From contig JBBHKE010001764.1 of NCBI GenBank assembly GCA_037447655.1, forward strand, positions 179,305 to 243,304: DNA of 64,000 nt, in the 5' to 3' direction. The translations under genes and the position numbers were made by a program. The notes under the pieces were generated by a model. The model saw only the letters and a program-made list of their open reading frames with translations. It searched no databases and was not told the origin of the DNA. The first letter of the stretch is position 1. Each line of letters opens with the position of its first letter. The stretch comes from Zygnema cylindricum. Taxonomy: Eukaryota > Streptophyta > Zygnematophyceae > Zygnematales > Zygnemataceae. This document shows positions 11,009-22,070 of this stretch, one piece after another.

Positions 11009-11215
11009 TTCCCCCTCTCCAGCTCTTTAACCTCCCGAAGAGCTCGCCAATTCGACTGATAACTCTCGGCAGCCGTGACAAAACTAATGACCGTCTGGAA
11101 CTGCTGTTAACAGAGGAACCAAACACATTATGGGAAATCCCGAGTTGCAATGGTCCCATAGAAGCATTGATGTTTCTCCGTCGGCTCGGCTGTAAAGTGT
11201 GCATTCTATAGCCTC
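11009..11215 (-). other. Leader and possible gag start fragment of a minus-strand copia element
   Basis: Lies directly downstream (minus strand) of the LTR 11216-12398. The expected primer-binding site is degraded here (GGCTATAGAATGCACAC in place of GGTTATGGGCCCACC). An open frame of 96 codons (11001-11291) crosses it but I do not recognise the protein, and part of that frame lies in the LTR. Confidence 0.4.
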
Positions 11216-12398
11216 TGAAACTCTGAGACCTCCAGTGGCCCTCAGAGTATGCAGATCTAAAAGAAGCTAATCTAGATAGATCCGACTCCAAGTTAATATA
11301 AACCCAAATGACTCACCCCTTGACAGTTATAATCCCAAAATAGATTCACCCCTGTTAAATAACACTTTCTGTGTGCTCAGTTCCACCACAGAATGCAAAG
11401 TTGGAATATGAGATTTGGACACATTCACCCACTTTGACTTTCCCTTATAAATGCAGCCACCCTGGCAAACAAAAACTCTGACCGATTATACCCGTGTGTA
11501 GCGTGGACTCCCCTGAGTCCGCAGCAAAAAGAATCACTGAAAATGGTCAAGTAAATTGATAGTTATGGCTGGCCAAAGTTTGCCATTTATACAAGATGCT
11601 CTCTAGGAGAGGCGACTAGCTACTCAAAAAATTTTAAGTCCTATTCTCACTCTTAGACCCTATCTACTGACGTACGGCACCAATCACATCACTGTACCGT
11701 ACAGATAAGTACAGGTGCCGGTGTACTTTTTGTACGACAATCGTACGATATGGCTGAAATGTCAACACATGTCATATATCTATTTGTTCCTGTAATCTCC
11801 GGTGTCGCCGCAATCCAATGTTGACGTGCCATGTGTCATCCTATGTGGCGATGACCGCAAACCGCCAAAAGTACATATCCCGCGATCGCGGCGCCTATCG
11901 TGGCCGTCCGATTAAATCCGGCTATATTGCTAGCCGTTGAAAATAGACGCGCGGTATTTGTTTCGCGGTCGAACCAAATGCGCGGTATCCGTTTCAATTA
12001 ATAAATCTGTACTCCGTACTATACATAACTGTTTCTATGCAATACGTATATATTTCCAGTTAAATGAACTAGTCTACGTGTAACTATCTAAATAATTATC
12101 AAACCCCATACGTCGTAATACCAGCTCTAGTCTAAATGGATAAAGTTACCGGCTAATGTCGTATTGACGAACGGTAGGTACCAGGATCAATTCCTGGGTC
12201 CGTCAAATACCTTTTGGTAAGTATTACTAATTTACCCCCTGTCTTCTCTAGAGAGCTTAGGCAGCCATGGCTCTAGCTCCCTATCCAGCCTTCAGTGACT
12301 ACAACAAGTGTGGGGGCTTGGAGAGGGGAGTTAGAGGCAGACTGCCTCTGCCTTTTTCCTATCCTATTACAGACCTAGAAAATACACAAATATCAACA
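11216..12398 (-). repeat. Copia LTR, long B-like subfamily
   Basis: Minus-orientation LTR: on the plus strand it starts TGAAACTCTGAGACCTCC and ends TATCAACA, i.e. TGTTGATA...TTTCA on its own strand. It shares blocks with the solo LTR 9201-10389 in inverted orientation. It abuts gypsy copy 1 on the right. It contains the tRNA-like hairpin at 12164-12206. Confidence 0.8.
12164..12206 (+). other. tRNA-like hairpin module inside the LTR
   Basis: TTGACGAAC (12164-12172) can pair with GTCCGTCAA (12198-12206), enclosing CCAGG-ATCAATT-CCTGG (12181-12197), a perfect 5-bp stem with a 7-base loop like a tRNA T-arm. Just upstream is TGGATAAAGTTACCGGC, like a tRNA A-box/D-arm. The module lies antisense to the LTR and recurs in the other B-like LTRs. 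Confidence 0.5.
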
Positions 12399-12419
12399 AA
12401 TGATAGGCATATGCATATG

Positions 12420-13870
12420 GTCCATGTCCTGGGATGGATCCGGTTGATAACATGGAGTACAGTCCTACGAATGCTCCTTAAAGATTCGGGTATCTGCTCC
12501 TTGAAGTTCTCGCATGCCTTTCGTGTCAACTTTGATAATTCAGAGAATATGAGGTGAAACATCTGTGTTGAAGGTATTAAAAGATTGGCGCCGTAAGTAG
12601 ACATAATCTCCCACTCTGTAAGGCTTCTACTAGGGCTTGTAGCTACCGCTGCGTGTAGTGGCAAAGCGCAAAGTATCTCGTTGCTGGGCGATCTGCAAGT
12701 TGTCAAAAGCCATGGGTATCTCTCAGGCAAAAAGGAGCGCCGTGTTAGTAAGTTTTTCCAGAAAAACCGCGTCAGACAATAAGGGAAGCAGAAAGCTTGC
12801 GGCTTTCTGGATATTCCTACCCAACAAGGGTTGACGCCCAAATAAGACATAGTATGGACTAAAATTAGCAAGATTCGCTTGTACCGACATTCGATACCCC
12901 ATGGCAATATAGTCAAGTGACTCGTCCCACACAGTTATATGTTTCTCCAAACAATGCTTGCGTAATGCCTCCTTGAAGGTCTAAACTGCATGTTCGACCA
13001 ATCCATTTGCTTGTGGATGATCGCGGCTTGTTCGACGATGGTCTATAAGAGCGTCATCTAGCATTTTTTGGAATTCTCCGAAGAATTTAGTCCCTTGATC
13101 TGTGAGGACTTAGGCTGGAACGCCGTATCTCATAAAAACATGTTTTTTCAAAGCTGTGGTGGTGAGCTTAGCAGTTTTGTGTGGTAACGCTACTACTTCA
13201 ACCCATATGCTAAAATTTTCAATCATGATCATTATATATATTGTTTCCCCCTCCAGGATATGGGAAAAAGACCTGCCAAATCTCACGACGAGCGGTAAAA
13301 TAGCCCCTTGATGGGTAATGGTTGGAGGGTAGTCAATCGATTGCTAAAAGAGGTGCGTATACGATCACATATTGCACATTTGTGCAATACCGATGCGACG
13401 TCAGATTACATCCAAGACCACCAATAGCGTGTTTGTAGCAAGCTTAAGGTGCAATTGGTCCCATAATGACCCAGCTCAGTGTGAATTTGTTCAATCAGCA
13501 AGAGGCGTTCAGTCGGGCGAGGTACGTGTCTGTGACTACTGTACCCTAACAATCTAACTAGCGATCTTCCTAACCAAAGATAAATTTTAGCTTTTATCTT
13601 TACTCTTTCCTCCTCTTTGGACGTAGTGCCTAGTCGGAAGATTTGTGGGGAGAGGAAAGGAATTAGTGCTCCGTCCCGCCATGGATCTGGGGCAGATTGG
13701 GAGTGGGGCAGCGAAGCTAAACAATGTGTGATATAAAACCTTGTTGACATAGTAGTTAAATCGTCATCAAAATCCTGTCGGACTCCATTGTTTGTGGTCC
13801 TTGGAAAAGGATTTGGAGAAATGCCGTCTGCATTCAGATTAAGTAATCCTGGACGGTGAATTATTTCCAC
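12420..13870 (-). pseudogene. int: Gypsy copy 1 integrase
   Basis: The N-terminal zinc finger is legible as HTELGHYG near 13470-13490 followed by CAIC near 13375, an H-H-C-C finger with one stop between its halves. The C-terminal core reads at 12723-12950 with ANFSPYYVLFGRQPLLG, matching the TPFxLxYGxxP block of gypsy integrases. The region between (12950-13370) has many stops and frame changes. The reading tails off near 12420. Non-functional. Confidence 0.82.
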
Positions 13871-14190
13871 ATCATATTTATGTAAAATTAATCCCTATCG
13901 AGCTAATTTTCTTGACAGTTTATCGTTCGTCATCAGCCAATGTAAGGGTTGATGGTCGGTTAGAAGTGTAAACGGATTTCCGTAAAGGTAGTGACAAAGG
14001 TGTACAATACCCCAAATTGTCGTCAGACATTCTCGTTCATAACTACTGTAATTTCACTCCGCACGATTATTACTTCAGCTTACGTAAGCGACCACGTATT
14101 CTTCTCCTGTTAGTTCTCCCTGGGTTAAGATGGCCGTGATGACAGGCTTGCCAAAGTCTGTTTGTAGACAGAAAGGTAATTTGTGATTAG
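13871..14190 (-). pseudogene. Gypsy copy 1 RNase H
   Basis: Minus-strand reading gives LLTDHQPLHWL-type sequence near 13935-13985 and the start LQTDFGKPVI near 14130-14170, the gypsy RNase H core. Several stops. Confidence 0.75.
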
Positions 14191-15081
14191 GAGGTCAAAG
14201 AATTGGAGCACTAGAGATGGCATCTTTCAACTTCTGGAAAGTTGAAATCTGATTAGGTCCCCAAACGAAATGAACTTCTTTCTTGAGCAAATCGTTCAAT
14301 GGTGAAGGGATAATGATGAAACTAGGAACAAACCTGGTATAATAATTAGCTAATCCTAGGAAGGCTTGAAGACCCGTGAGATCAACGGGGGCTGGCAGTT
14401 TGCTAATAGCCTTGATTTTTGCTTCAAGTGGTGTGATTCCCTTGGAGGAAATGAGATGTCCAAGGTAAGGCACACCCTCAGACCCGAAAGTACATTTATA
14501 TGGATGACATTTTAATCTGACCTTTTTCAGTTCGGTTAGGACCCATTCAATATGAGCTGCGTGATCTTCAATCGTGGCAGAGGCGATAATCAAATCATCA
14601 ATATAACATCGTGCAAACTTGCAACCAACTTAAACTGAATCCATTACTTTTTGAAAAACTGCGGGAGCTTTCTTAAGTCCAAAAGGCATCACAGACCATT
14701 CCCAACGACCATCACTAACCCAAAAGGCGGTTTTATGACTTTTTTTCTCCTCTATTTCAATTTGATTAAAACCTTGTTGTAAATCAAGAATACTGAAATA
14801 TTAAGCGCCTCCTACATGATCAAATATTTCTTCGGCGAATGGCATTGGGTGTCGATCTTATATAGTTATAGCATTGAGTTCACGATAATCGTCGCACATC
14901 CGGCGATCGGTAAAGTTTCCTTCGACATCTTTTTTTCCGGGTATGACAGTGGGAACTGCAAAAGTAGAGTCCGATCGATAATTGAGGCCAGCTTCCTCCA
15001 ATTAAGAGCAGCGTTGGTCCACTAATTCCCATTCCGTATCGGATAAGCGGTGTTTCGGCTTGAAAACAAGACGATCCTCTT
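14191..15081 (-). pseudogene. Gypsy copy 1 reverse transcriptase (5' truncated)
   Basis: Contains YIDDLIIAS (about 14580-14606), then PYLGHLISSKGI and LQAFLGLANYYTRFV, the palm-thumb and connection segments of gypsy RT. Upstream are remnants of GVMPFGLKKAPAVFQK (about 14640-14690) and DYRELN (about 14870-14890), now split by stops. Joined to LTR sequence at about 15081. Confidence 0.85.
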
Positions 15082-15512
15082 TGAGAATCCAAAAATGACA
15101 TGTGTCGACTTGTTGGCCATGTTGTATAATGGCCGTGCACAAAGTACATCGGCACATGTACCTTTATGTACGATACACTCTTATGATTGGTGCCGTACTT
15201 CAGTAGATAGATTTTTAGAGAGAGATAGGACTTAGAAACTTTTGATAGAATAGACCCTCTCTCCCAGAGAGCTCTTGTACAAAAGGTCAACTTTGACACT
15301 TCATAACTTACTGCTCAAGGGAGGAAATTCAGAGATTCTTTTTGCTATAGACTCAGGGGAGTCTTGCCTTTATAGGAGTGAAGGTGGTCAGAGTTTTTGT
15401 CTGCCAGGGTGGCAGTTGTTCTTGCTGAAATACAAAGGGGTCAGGGTTATCCTAGTGGCTTCGTGTGAGCTGCCTACTTTGAGGTCCTATGGAGGTCTCA
15501 GAGTTTCACATA
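15082..15512 (+). repeat. Copia LTR fragment (3' portion)
   Basis: Matches the downstream half of the B-like LTRs: the GTACGATACACTC block, TACAAAAGGTCA in the TATA position, the CAGACTCAGGGGAGTC-like block, and the end GGTCTCAGAGTTTCACA. Its 5' half is missing, replaced by gypsy copy 1. Confidence 0.75.
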
Positions 15513-16428
15513 CTTGTTGAAGGCACTGAAGGATAGAGAGAGTGGTTGATCCATGGCTGCCTTAGTTCAGCAGGCAGATATTTTTAAGGCTACTAAAAAT
15601 ATACTTGACGGACTCGGGATTTGATCCCGGTACCTGCGGTTCGTCAAGCTGGCCGATAGTGGTTAGCTTTATCCTACTAGACTAGGACCAATGCTAAATG
15701 CTATAGTATGTGATAGATATATATATATATTTAGGAAGGAGCAAATCCATTTAACTAAAACTTTGTACGGCGTACATGGATATAGTTTTATGAATGTACC
15801 AATTCAAAACGGATACCACGCATTTTATTTCGACAACGAAACAAATACCGCGCAAGTATTTATTACGGCCAAGATTGCGTCTCGCTGCAAATCCAACGGC
15901 GCACATCATCGCTGAAATCTCGCAGTAGTCACTTTGGCGTTTGGTGACGTGGCATGACCTGGAGCCACGTGGAGAGATGACATTCGGTCATAGGAATTCC
16001 GAAGAATGTACGGACGAGTGAAAAGGAGACAAGCGTCCGCTTAATAGTCCTGTCGTACATAGGCCGTACAAAAGGTACACCGGCAGTAGTACTTTTTGGT
16101 ACGGTACAGTTATCTGATTGGTCCATACTTCAATAGAAAGAAGTTATTAGAGGAAATCAGAACTTAGAAAATTTTGGTAGGCAGTCACCTCTCCCTTTGA
16201 GAGTTTGTACAAATTGGCATTTTTACTGCCTCATAACTTATCGCCTGGTTGAGCGTTTTCAGAGATTCTTTTTCCTACGGACTCAGGGGAGTCCAAGCTG
16301 CACAGAGGTGCAATCAGATTGTCAGCTTGGTTGCCTAGCCAACAGTGGCTGTGGGTTAAAGTGGGCTAGTTAATAACTATCTAGAGGCTTCCTGTATTCT
16401 GTAGTCCAACGGTGGACACAGAATTGCA
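15513..16428 (+). repeat. Copia LTR, B-like, about 916 bp
   Basis: Starts TGTTGAAGGC and ends CAGAATTGCA, adjoining gypsy copy 2 integrase. No matching 5-bp duplication is seen on the left, where another LTR fragment lies, so the region was rearranged after insertion. It contains one of the best tRNA-like hairpins (15604-15648). Confidence 0.75.
15604..15648 (-). other. tRNA-like hairpin module inside the LTR
   Basis: CTTGACG (15604-15610) pairs with CGTCAAG (15642-15648), enclosing TCGGG-ATTTGAT-CCCGG (15614-15630), which on the minus strand reads as a T-arm with loop ATCAAAT. Further along the minus strand is an A-box-like TAGGATAAAGCTAACC (complement near 15665-15690). Confidence 0.5.
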
Positions 16429-17237
16429 CCAATATCGTGCCTCCAGCAAGCTTAAGGTGTGCTTGGTCCCATAATGACCCAGCTTGGTGTGAATTTGTTC
16501 AATCAGCGTGAGGCGTTCAATCGAGCGAGGCACGTGTCTGTGACTACTGTCCGCTAACAATCGAACTAGCGATCCACCTAACCAAAGATAATTTTTAGCT
16601 TTTCTTTTTACTCGTTCCTCCTCCTCGAACGTAGTGTTTGGTCGAAAGGTTTGTGAGGAGAGGAAAAAAATTAGTGCTCCATCCCGCCATGGATCTGGGG
16701 CAAAACAAAAGCGGGGCAGGGAACCTTAAGAATGTGTGATATAAAACACTGCTACATAGTAGCTAAGTAGTCATCGAAATCCAGTCGAACTCCATTGTTT
16801 GTGGTCCTTAGCAAAGGATTTCGTGAAATGCCGTATGCATTCAGACCAAGTAATCGTGGACGGTGAATTATTTCCACATCATATTCTTGTAAAATTAATG
16901 CCCATCGCGCTAATTTTCCTGACAAATTATGGTTCGTCATCAGCCAATGTAAGGGTTGATGGTCGGTTAGAAGTGTAAACGATTTTCCGTAAAGGAAGTG
17001 GCGAAAGTATACAATACCCCAGACTGTTGCCAAACATTCACCTTCATAAACTACTATAATTTGACTCCGATGATTATTACTTCTGCTTCCATAAGCGACC
17101 ACGTATTCTTCTCCTGTTAGTGCTCGCCGAGTTAAGATGGTCGCGATGCTAGGCTTACCAAAGTTTGTTTGTAGACAGAAAGGTAATTTGTGATTAGGAG
17201 GTCGGAGAATAGGAGCACTAGAGAGGGCATCTTTCAA
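16429..17237 (-). pseudogene. Gypsy copy 2 RNase H and integrase N-terminus
   Basis: One open frame (16752-17237) reads LQTNFGKPSIATIL, VVAYGSRSNN, YEGECLATVWGIVYFRHFLYG and LLTDHQPLHWL, the gypsy RNase H domain, then WALILQEYDVEIIHRPRL. Left of 16752 lie the linker and the integrase zinc-finger start, damaged, ending at the LTR at 16428. Confidence 0.88.
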
Positions 17238-18263
17238 CTTCTAGAACGCTGAAATCTTATCAGGTCCCCAAACGAAAGGAACTTTTTTCTTGAGGAAATC
17301 GTTCAATGGTGAAGCGATAGTGCTGAAACTAGGAACAAACCTGCGATAATAATTAGCTAATCCTAGGAAGGCTCGAAGACTTGTGAGATTGACGAGTGCA
17401 GGCAGTTTGCTAATAGCCTCGGTTTTTGCTTCAAGTGGTGTGATTCCCTTAGAGGAAATGAAATGTCCAAGGTAAGCCACACCCTCTGAATCGAAAGTCC
17501 ATTTAGCTAGATGACATTTTGATCCGATCTTTTTTAGTTCAGTTAGGACCCATATTATATGAGCTGCGTGATCTTCAATTGTGGCAGAGGCGATAATCAA
17601 ATCATCAATATAACATCTAGCAAACTTGCAACCACCTAAAATTGAATCTATTACTTTTTGAAAAACTGCAGGGGCGTTCTTAAGTCCAAAAGGCATCACA
17701 GACCATTCCTAACAACCATCACTACCCCAAAAGGCGGTTTTATGCCTATCTTTCTCCTCTATTTCAATCTGATTATAACCTTGTCGTAAATTAAGAATAC
17801 TAAAATATTTAGCGCTTCCTATATGATCAAATATTTCGTCGGCCAATAACATTGGGTGTCGATCTTGTATAGTTCTAGCATTGACTTCACGGTAATCGCC
17901 GCACATCCGACGATCGATAAAGTTTTATTCGGCATCTTTTTTCCGGGGCATGACAGTGGGTGCAGCAAAAGTACCGTTCGACCGATAAATGAGGCCATCT
18001 TCCTCCAATTCAGCGCAACGTTGGTCCACTAATTCCCATTTCGTTTTGGAAAAGCCGTGTTTCGGCTTGAAAATAGGACGATCGTCTTCAAGATCTATAG
18101 ACATTTTATAGGTGGTATGGCGACGAAGATCATTTTTAGAGAAAGCAAAAGCGTTGATATTCCCGAGAATCACTTTGTTTAGTAGGTCATGTTCTGATTG
18201 AGAGAGATTAGAGCAAAATTTCCATTTAGGAGTTTCCGAACCTTTAATCATCATCGCTTCCAT
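17238..18263 (-). pseudogene. Gypsy copy 2 reverse transcriptase
   Basis: The N-terminal part (17925-18263) reads FAFSKNDLRRHTTY, PIFKPKHGFSK, ELEEDGLIYRSNGTFAAP and MPRKKD; then MCGDYREVN (about 17906-17880), VMPFGLKNAPAVFQK (about 17700-17655) and the catalytic YIDDLIIAS (about 17615-17590); then YLGHFISSKGI and LRAFLGLANYYRRFVPS. Two or three frame breaks only. This is canonical Ty3/gypsy RT. Confidence 0.92.
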
Positions 18264-18578
18264 GGCTTATGCAAAAGCTAGCAGTTCATCCACGATAAGT
18301 GCTTGACCTAATGAGTAAACAACTAGTGTTTCGTGTAAGGAGTTTGTCCAATGGTGGCGGCTGCGAGTAGGAAAGGCTGCGGTCCAGTGAGGAGGTGTTG
18401 ACATATGACTAGAGTGAGCATATTGGGCAGCAGTATATGTAGGAATAGACCATGACATGTGGCTAGGCTTGAAAAATCGTAGATTGTGGCATCTGGAGAA
18501 GGTTTTATAGGGGATAGAAAGAGGAAAAATTGAGAAGGTGTCCCTCTAAGGGTGATTGGGGATCGTGTAGGTATGTGT
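18264..18578 (-). other. Gypsy copy 2 linker between methyltransferase and RT
   Basis: About 300 bases, partly open on the minus strand (18267-18458) with a proline/histidine-rich reading that I do not recognise. It probably encoded the polyprotein linker. A run of nine C (18599-18609 area) flanks it and may be a slippage point. Confidence 0.4.
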
Positions 18579-19549
18579 TTAGAAATTGATAATGCATTCC
18601 CCCCCCCCAGCTGGTTGAGACGGATGGGTTTGTGCGTAACGACCTGCTGCGAATCCGAGGCCTAAGACAAATGAGAGAGATTGAGAGTCCATGACACAAC
18701 CTAAAATGATGCATCGCTGTCCTTCTATGACACCATGGGCAGTCGTAGTGTTGGGAAGGAAATGCATAAGGTGTTCCCGTTCTGTGGCTGTAGGTTCATC
18801 TAGGCCGCCTGTATGAATATTTCTGAGCAGGCCGGGCCCATCACCAGAGAAAGCGGGAGAGTGTGGATAAGACACTAGAGTGGTTAAAACTTTGAGTGGT
18901 TGGCCTGAGACGTTAATGTTGTAATTCGGCAGGTGATCAGGCTGCAGACACGTTTGGACTTTGTAAAAAGGAAGAAGTGCAATCTGAATATCTGTAAAAG
19001 GGGGTTTAAAAAAAAGATTTCTTTCTCTAAGGCGTCCAATATTAATCAAGTTGGTCCATTTAGATCGAACCCGATGAGCTAAGGACCCGTGACGAGCGGC
19101 ATCAATGATAAGAGGAGGACCAATTAATGCTTCTTTTTGCTTGTAATCAGCTAACATCGTAGGTTGATGATCGTTATAGTTTGCCACGTTTTCCAAAATA
19201 TATCCCAATAGTCGATCTAATGATTGTAGAAAAATGCATGATACAAAGTAATTCGAAGAATAATTTAGTGCGATGGTCACTTAAGCCAAGACCTTTGCCT
19301 GCTCGTGACATTCCTTAACACTTCCAACCGGCAAAGAGAAGAAGGATAGGTTCCACATCGAGAAGGTCTTGATTGCCTATCAAATGAATATCTTGAGATA
19401 AGGCTGTATGCATGTGAGCAAAGGCAGATTTAGGGAAAAGATGTGGATATTGTCCGTGTAAAAGATTACACTGATGTGTCTGGGCTTTCCGAGCTAAAGG
19501 GTCAGTGTTAACTGAGTAGTAGTGTTTGATAAGTAATCCCTTGCGAAGG
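18579..19549 (-). pseudogene. C5 cytosine DNA methyltransferase domain, main part (motifs IV to X)
   Basis: Reading leftwards: a motif IV region AGWKC-stop-GMSRAGKG at about 19330-19285, with the cysteine codon at 19318-19320 and TAA at 19315-19317 where the family has PCQ; one frameshift near 19230; motif VI LENV at 19196-19185; motif VIII-like IDAARHGSLAHRVRSKWTNL at about 19105-19047, with the paired arginines; target-recognition region; motif X-like TATEREHLMHF and QRCIILGCVMD at 18790-18680. The order and the IDA...AHR.R..W.N block are closest to DNMT3-type enzymes, which transfer methyl from SAM to cytosine C5. The piece before it, with motif I, lies at 25908-26030. It sits between protease and RT of the same element. 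Confidence 0.85.
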
Positions 19550-20542
19550 TATTGAAATTAAAAGGCTTTTTTATATATTTTCTAGGTTTCTTAAGTAATC
19601 TAAAATGAGGAAAAAAAGCAGAGGCAGCCTGCTTCTAACAGCTCTCTCTAGCCCCATACTTGTCGTATTCACTGGAGTGTGAAGAAGAAGCTAGATCCAT
19701 GGCTGCCTATGCTTCTCCTAGAGTTAGATTTGCCCTTTGTTAACCTTACCAAAAAGGTTAACGAACCCAGGATTTGATCTTAGTACCTACCGTCCGTCTG
19801 AATAAACCAGCGTTGTTACCATGTAGCCTAGTTCCTGTGTCAAGATATATAGGGTACGATAGGTACGTAAAGAAGTACAAATAGGAAAGTTCATTTAACT
19901 AACGAACGGACCACAATCACATAGATATAGCTAAATAGAATTACATCTAAAAGTACTTCTTGTATTTTAACGCTTTAAATTAAGACGATATCAATCGGAC
20001 AGCGGAGGAAGAAGCCGACATCGCGTAATGGAATATTTGGCGGTTTGCGGTCCCAGCCACGCCGGGTGACACGTGGCAACATAACATTGGATGGCGACAT
20101 CTCCGGGACATACCACGGCTAACCCAGAAATGGTAGGCGTCGCCTTCTTGGCCATGTCGTACAATGGCCGTACAGAAAGTACTCCGGGCCAAGTACCTTT
20201 CTGTACGGTACACTAAATTGATTAGCTCTGTACTTCAGTAGTAGCGGGATAAGAAAGGGGTTCAGGACTTAGAAAATATTAGGTAGCAGCCTCTCTCTAA
20301 GAGCGCTTTTGGATAAAAGGTCATCTTTGACTATTGATAATTTATTGTTTAGGGGAGCAAATTCAATGATTTTTTTTGTGGCAGACTCAGGGGAGTCAAC
20401 TCTTCCAAGGGGTGCAGTTCGGTCAGTCTGTATTCTGTCACGGTGTCAGCAATATACAGACCAAGCTTAAAGAACTGAGGTTATCCTAGAGGCTTCTAGC
20501 AAGCTGCCTACTCTGAGTACCAATGGAGGTCTCAGAGTTACA
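19550..20542 (+). repeat. B1 5' LTR
   Basis: Begins TATTGAAATTA (mutated from TGTTGAAATTA, as in the 3' copy) and ends GAGTTACA. 993 bp against 996 bp for its partner. Confidence 0.93.
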
Positions 20543-20557
20543 AGTTATGGGCCCACC
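20543..20557 (+). other. B1 primer-binding site (tRNA-iMet anticodon arm)
   Basis: GTTATGGGCCCAC at 20544-20556, one base after the LTR, is a 13-base perfect complement of GUGGGCCCAUAAC, the anticodon stem-loop of eukaryotic initiator tRNA-Met. Its ATG (20547-20549) opens the gag frame. Confidence 0.82.
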
Positions 20558-21640
20558 CTTTAGGGTGCCCATATACAATGGGACTGGGTTCATCTACTTG
20601 GAGGGTATGATGATTTGAGCCCTATGTGAGAAAGGATTTTAAGGAATACTGAGTGGGTGAGTAAAGCGCCCATCCGGTCCTGCTATTCCTCCAGGGTTTG
20701 GAGGAAACAGATTTGGTAAGAAACTAGATCCACTGTCATCTGAGGACTCAGAAGAAAGAGAAAGCATCGTGACGGAAAAAGGGAAAGAAAAAGAGAAAAC
20801 CACACCTATACCAACCGGATCTGCTATCATGTCTTCTATTCCGAGGAATGAGAAGAATGATATCGATACTTGAACTACAACAACATGGCAGCAAAGCATT
20901 TTGTCATCCGTCATCTCACAGAAGGACTCGCAGGCCCTCATTTGTAGGTGGAAAGGGCATCCGATCTGTGGGATGCGCTTATAGAGATGTACCGTAGTGG
21001 TACCATTCAGGAACAGAAGCTAGCAAACCAAAGGATCAATGGATACTTTCACAAAGTACAGAAGATGCTTGATTTCTGCAATGAGCTGGCTGTACTCTTC
21101 ATACAATTACAATGTGCCGGAAAAGTAGAAACTGACAAGGCAAAGGTACAGTGCTTACTCATAAAACTACCTGATGAGTATGAGAACATTCTGAACCGGG
21201 TACAAGATCTGTCGGACTCCAGGTGGATATGGAATTCGGTAGTTGGTATGATTATCGTCCGAGAGAATACAATCGAAATTTGGGGGGGAATTAAGAATAG
21301 ACAAGCCTTGGAGGCCGGAGCAAGTTGGAGAAACAAAGATTCATAAAAACCCCTTGGAAGTCATGAAGGGGAAGACTTGAAAAATGAATCCGATGAGTCC
21401 GAAAAAATGGGACCAAAGGGGCTTTGACATTTCTGTAAGAAACCTGGGCATTACATGGCAAAAATGTACTAAACTGACCGAGCTTCGGATAAAGGAGGGG
21501 TAGACCGAGGGTCCAACACGAGGGAAGAAAAAGGCACTTGTCACACAAGTACTCCAAGAGGACTCCGATGAGGAGGACGATGAACTTCTTTTGGATAAAG
21601 AGTTGGAGGCAAAAACAAGAGTCGAAATCACATGAAAGCA
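20547..21640 (+). pseudogene. gag: B1 gag
   Basis: From the ATG in the primer-binding site the frame reads a copia gag N-terminus with IYNGTGFIY and ALCEKGF, broken by TGA at 20614, TAA at 20638 and TGA at 20656, where tryptophan is expected for at least two of these. It continues with a lysine/glutamate-rich segment (KGKEKEKTTPIPTG near 20780), then the UBN2-type region (LWDALIEMYRSGTIQEQ near 20967; LPDEYENILNRVQDL near 21170). The zinc knuckle at about 21425-21465 has its first cysteine replaced by TGA but keeps HFCKKPGHYMA. Disabled. Confidence 0.87.
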
Positions 21641-21649
21641 GAAATGTGC

Positions 21650-22070
21650 TATCGGTGGACTGAAAGGTGAAGGAGGCTGGATTGTGGATTCAGGGGCCTC
21701 CATGCACATGTGCAAGGATAAGCATTTGTTCACTATGTTGAGAAAGATTCCCACAATAGAGATTGAATATGGGGATGGGAGGGTAGTGACTACTACTTAT
21801 GTAGGATCGGTAGATCTGAAGTCGTAGTGGAGGGAAAAACCTCAATAGTTACGTTCTCCGATGTATTGTTTATTCCGGAGTTAAACAAAAACCTTATCTC
21901 TACATCTATATTAGATGTTAAAGGATTTGAAACTAGCACCAGAAAAGGAGTTTTTACAGCTAGCTTTGAGGAAGATGTGTACTTCACTGCTAAGAAAGGT
22001 AGCCAAGGAATGTTCAAGTTTGCTTTAAGTAATGAAAAACTGAAACTTTACTATGCTGGTGTCAAAGTTA
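21650..22070 (+). pseudogene. pro: B1 aspartic protease
   Basis: GGWIVDSGASMHMC at about 21673-21715, with DSGAS at 21687-21701, then YGDGRVVTTTYVGSVDLK. One frameshift near 21825, after which the C-terminal part reads on (LFIPELNKNLISTSILD). The active-site motif is intact. Confidence 0.88.

Larger units (their letters stand above)
12399..15081 (-). mobile_element. Ty3/gypsy retrotransposon, copy 1 (truncated)
   Basis: Minus-strand fragment holding, from right to left, RT, RNase H and integrase, the gypsy order. It is cut on the right within the RT N-terminus (joined to LTR sequence at about 15082) and on the left after integrase by an LTR. It is clearly the same family as gypsy copy 2 (for example 13430-13870 against 16445-16880), but gag, protease and methyltransferase are missing here. 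Confidence 0.9.
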
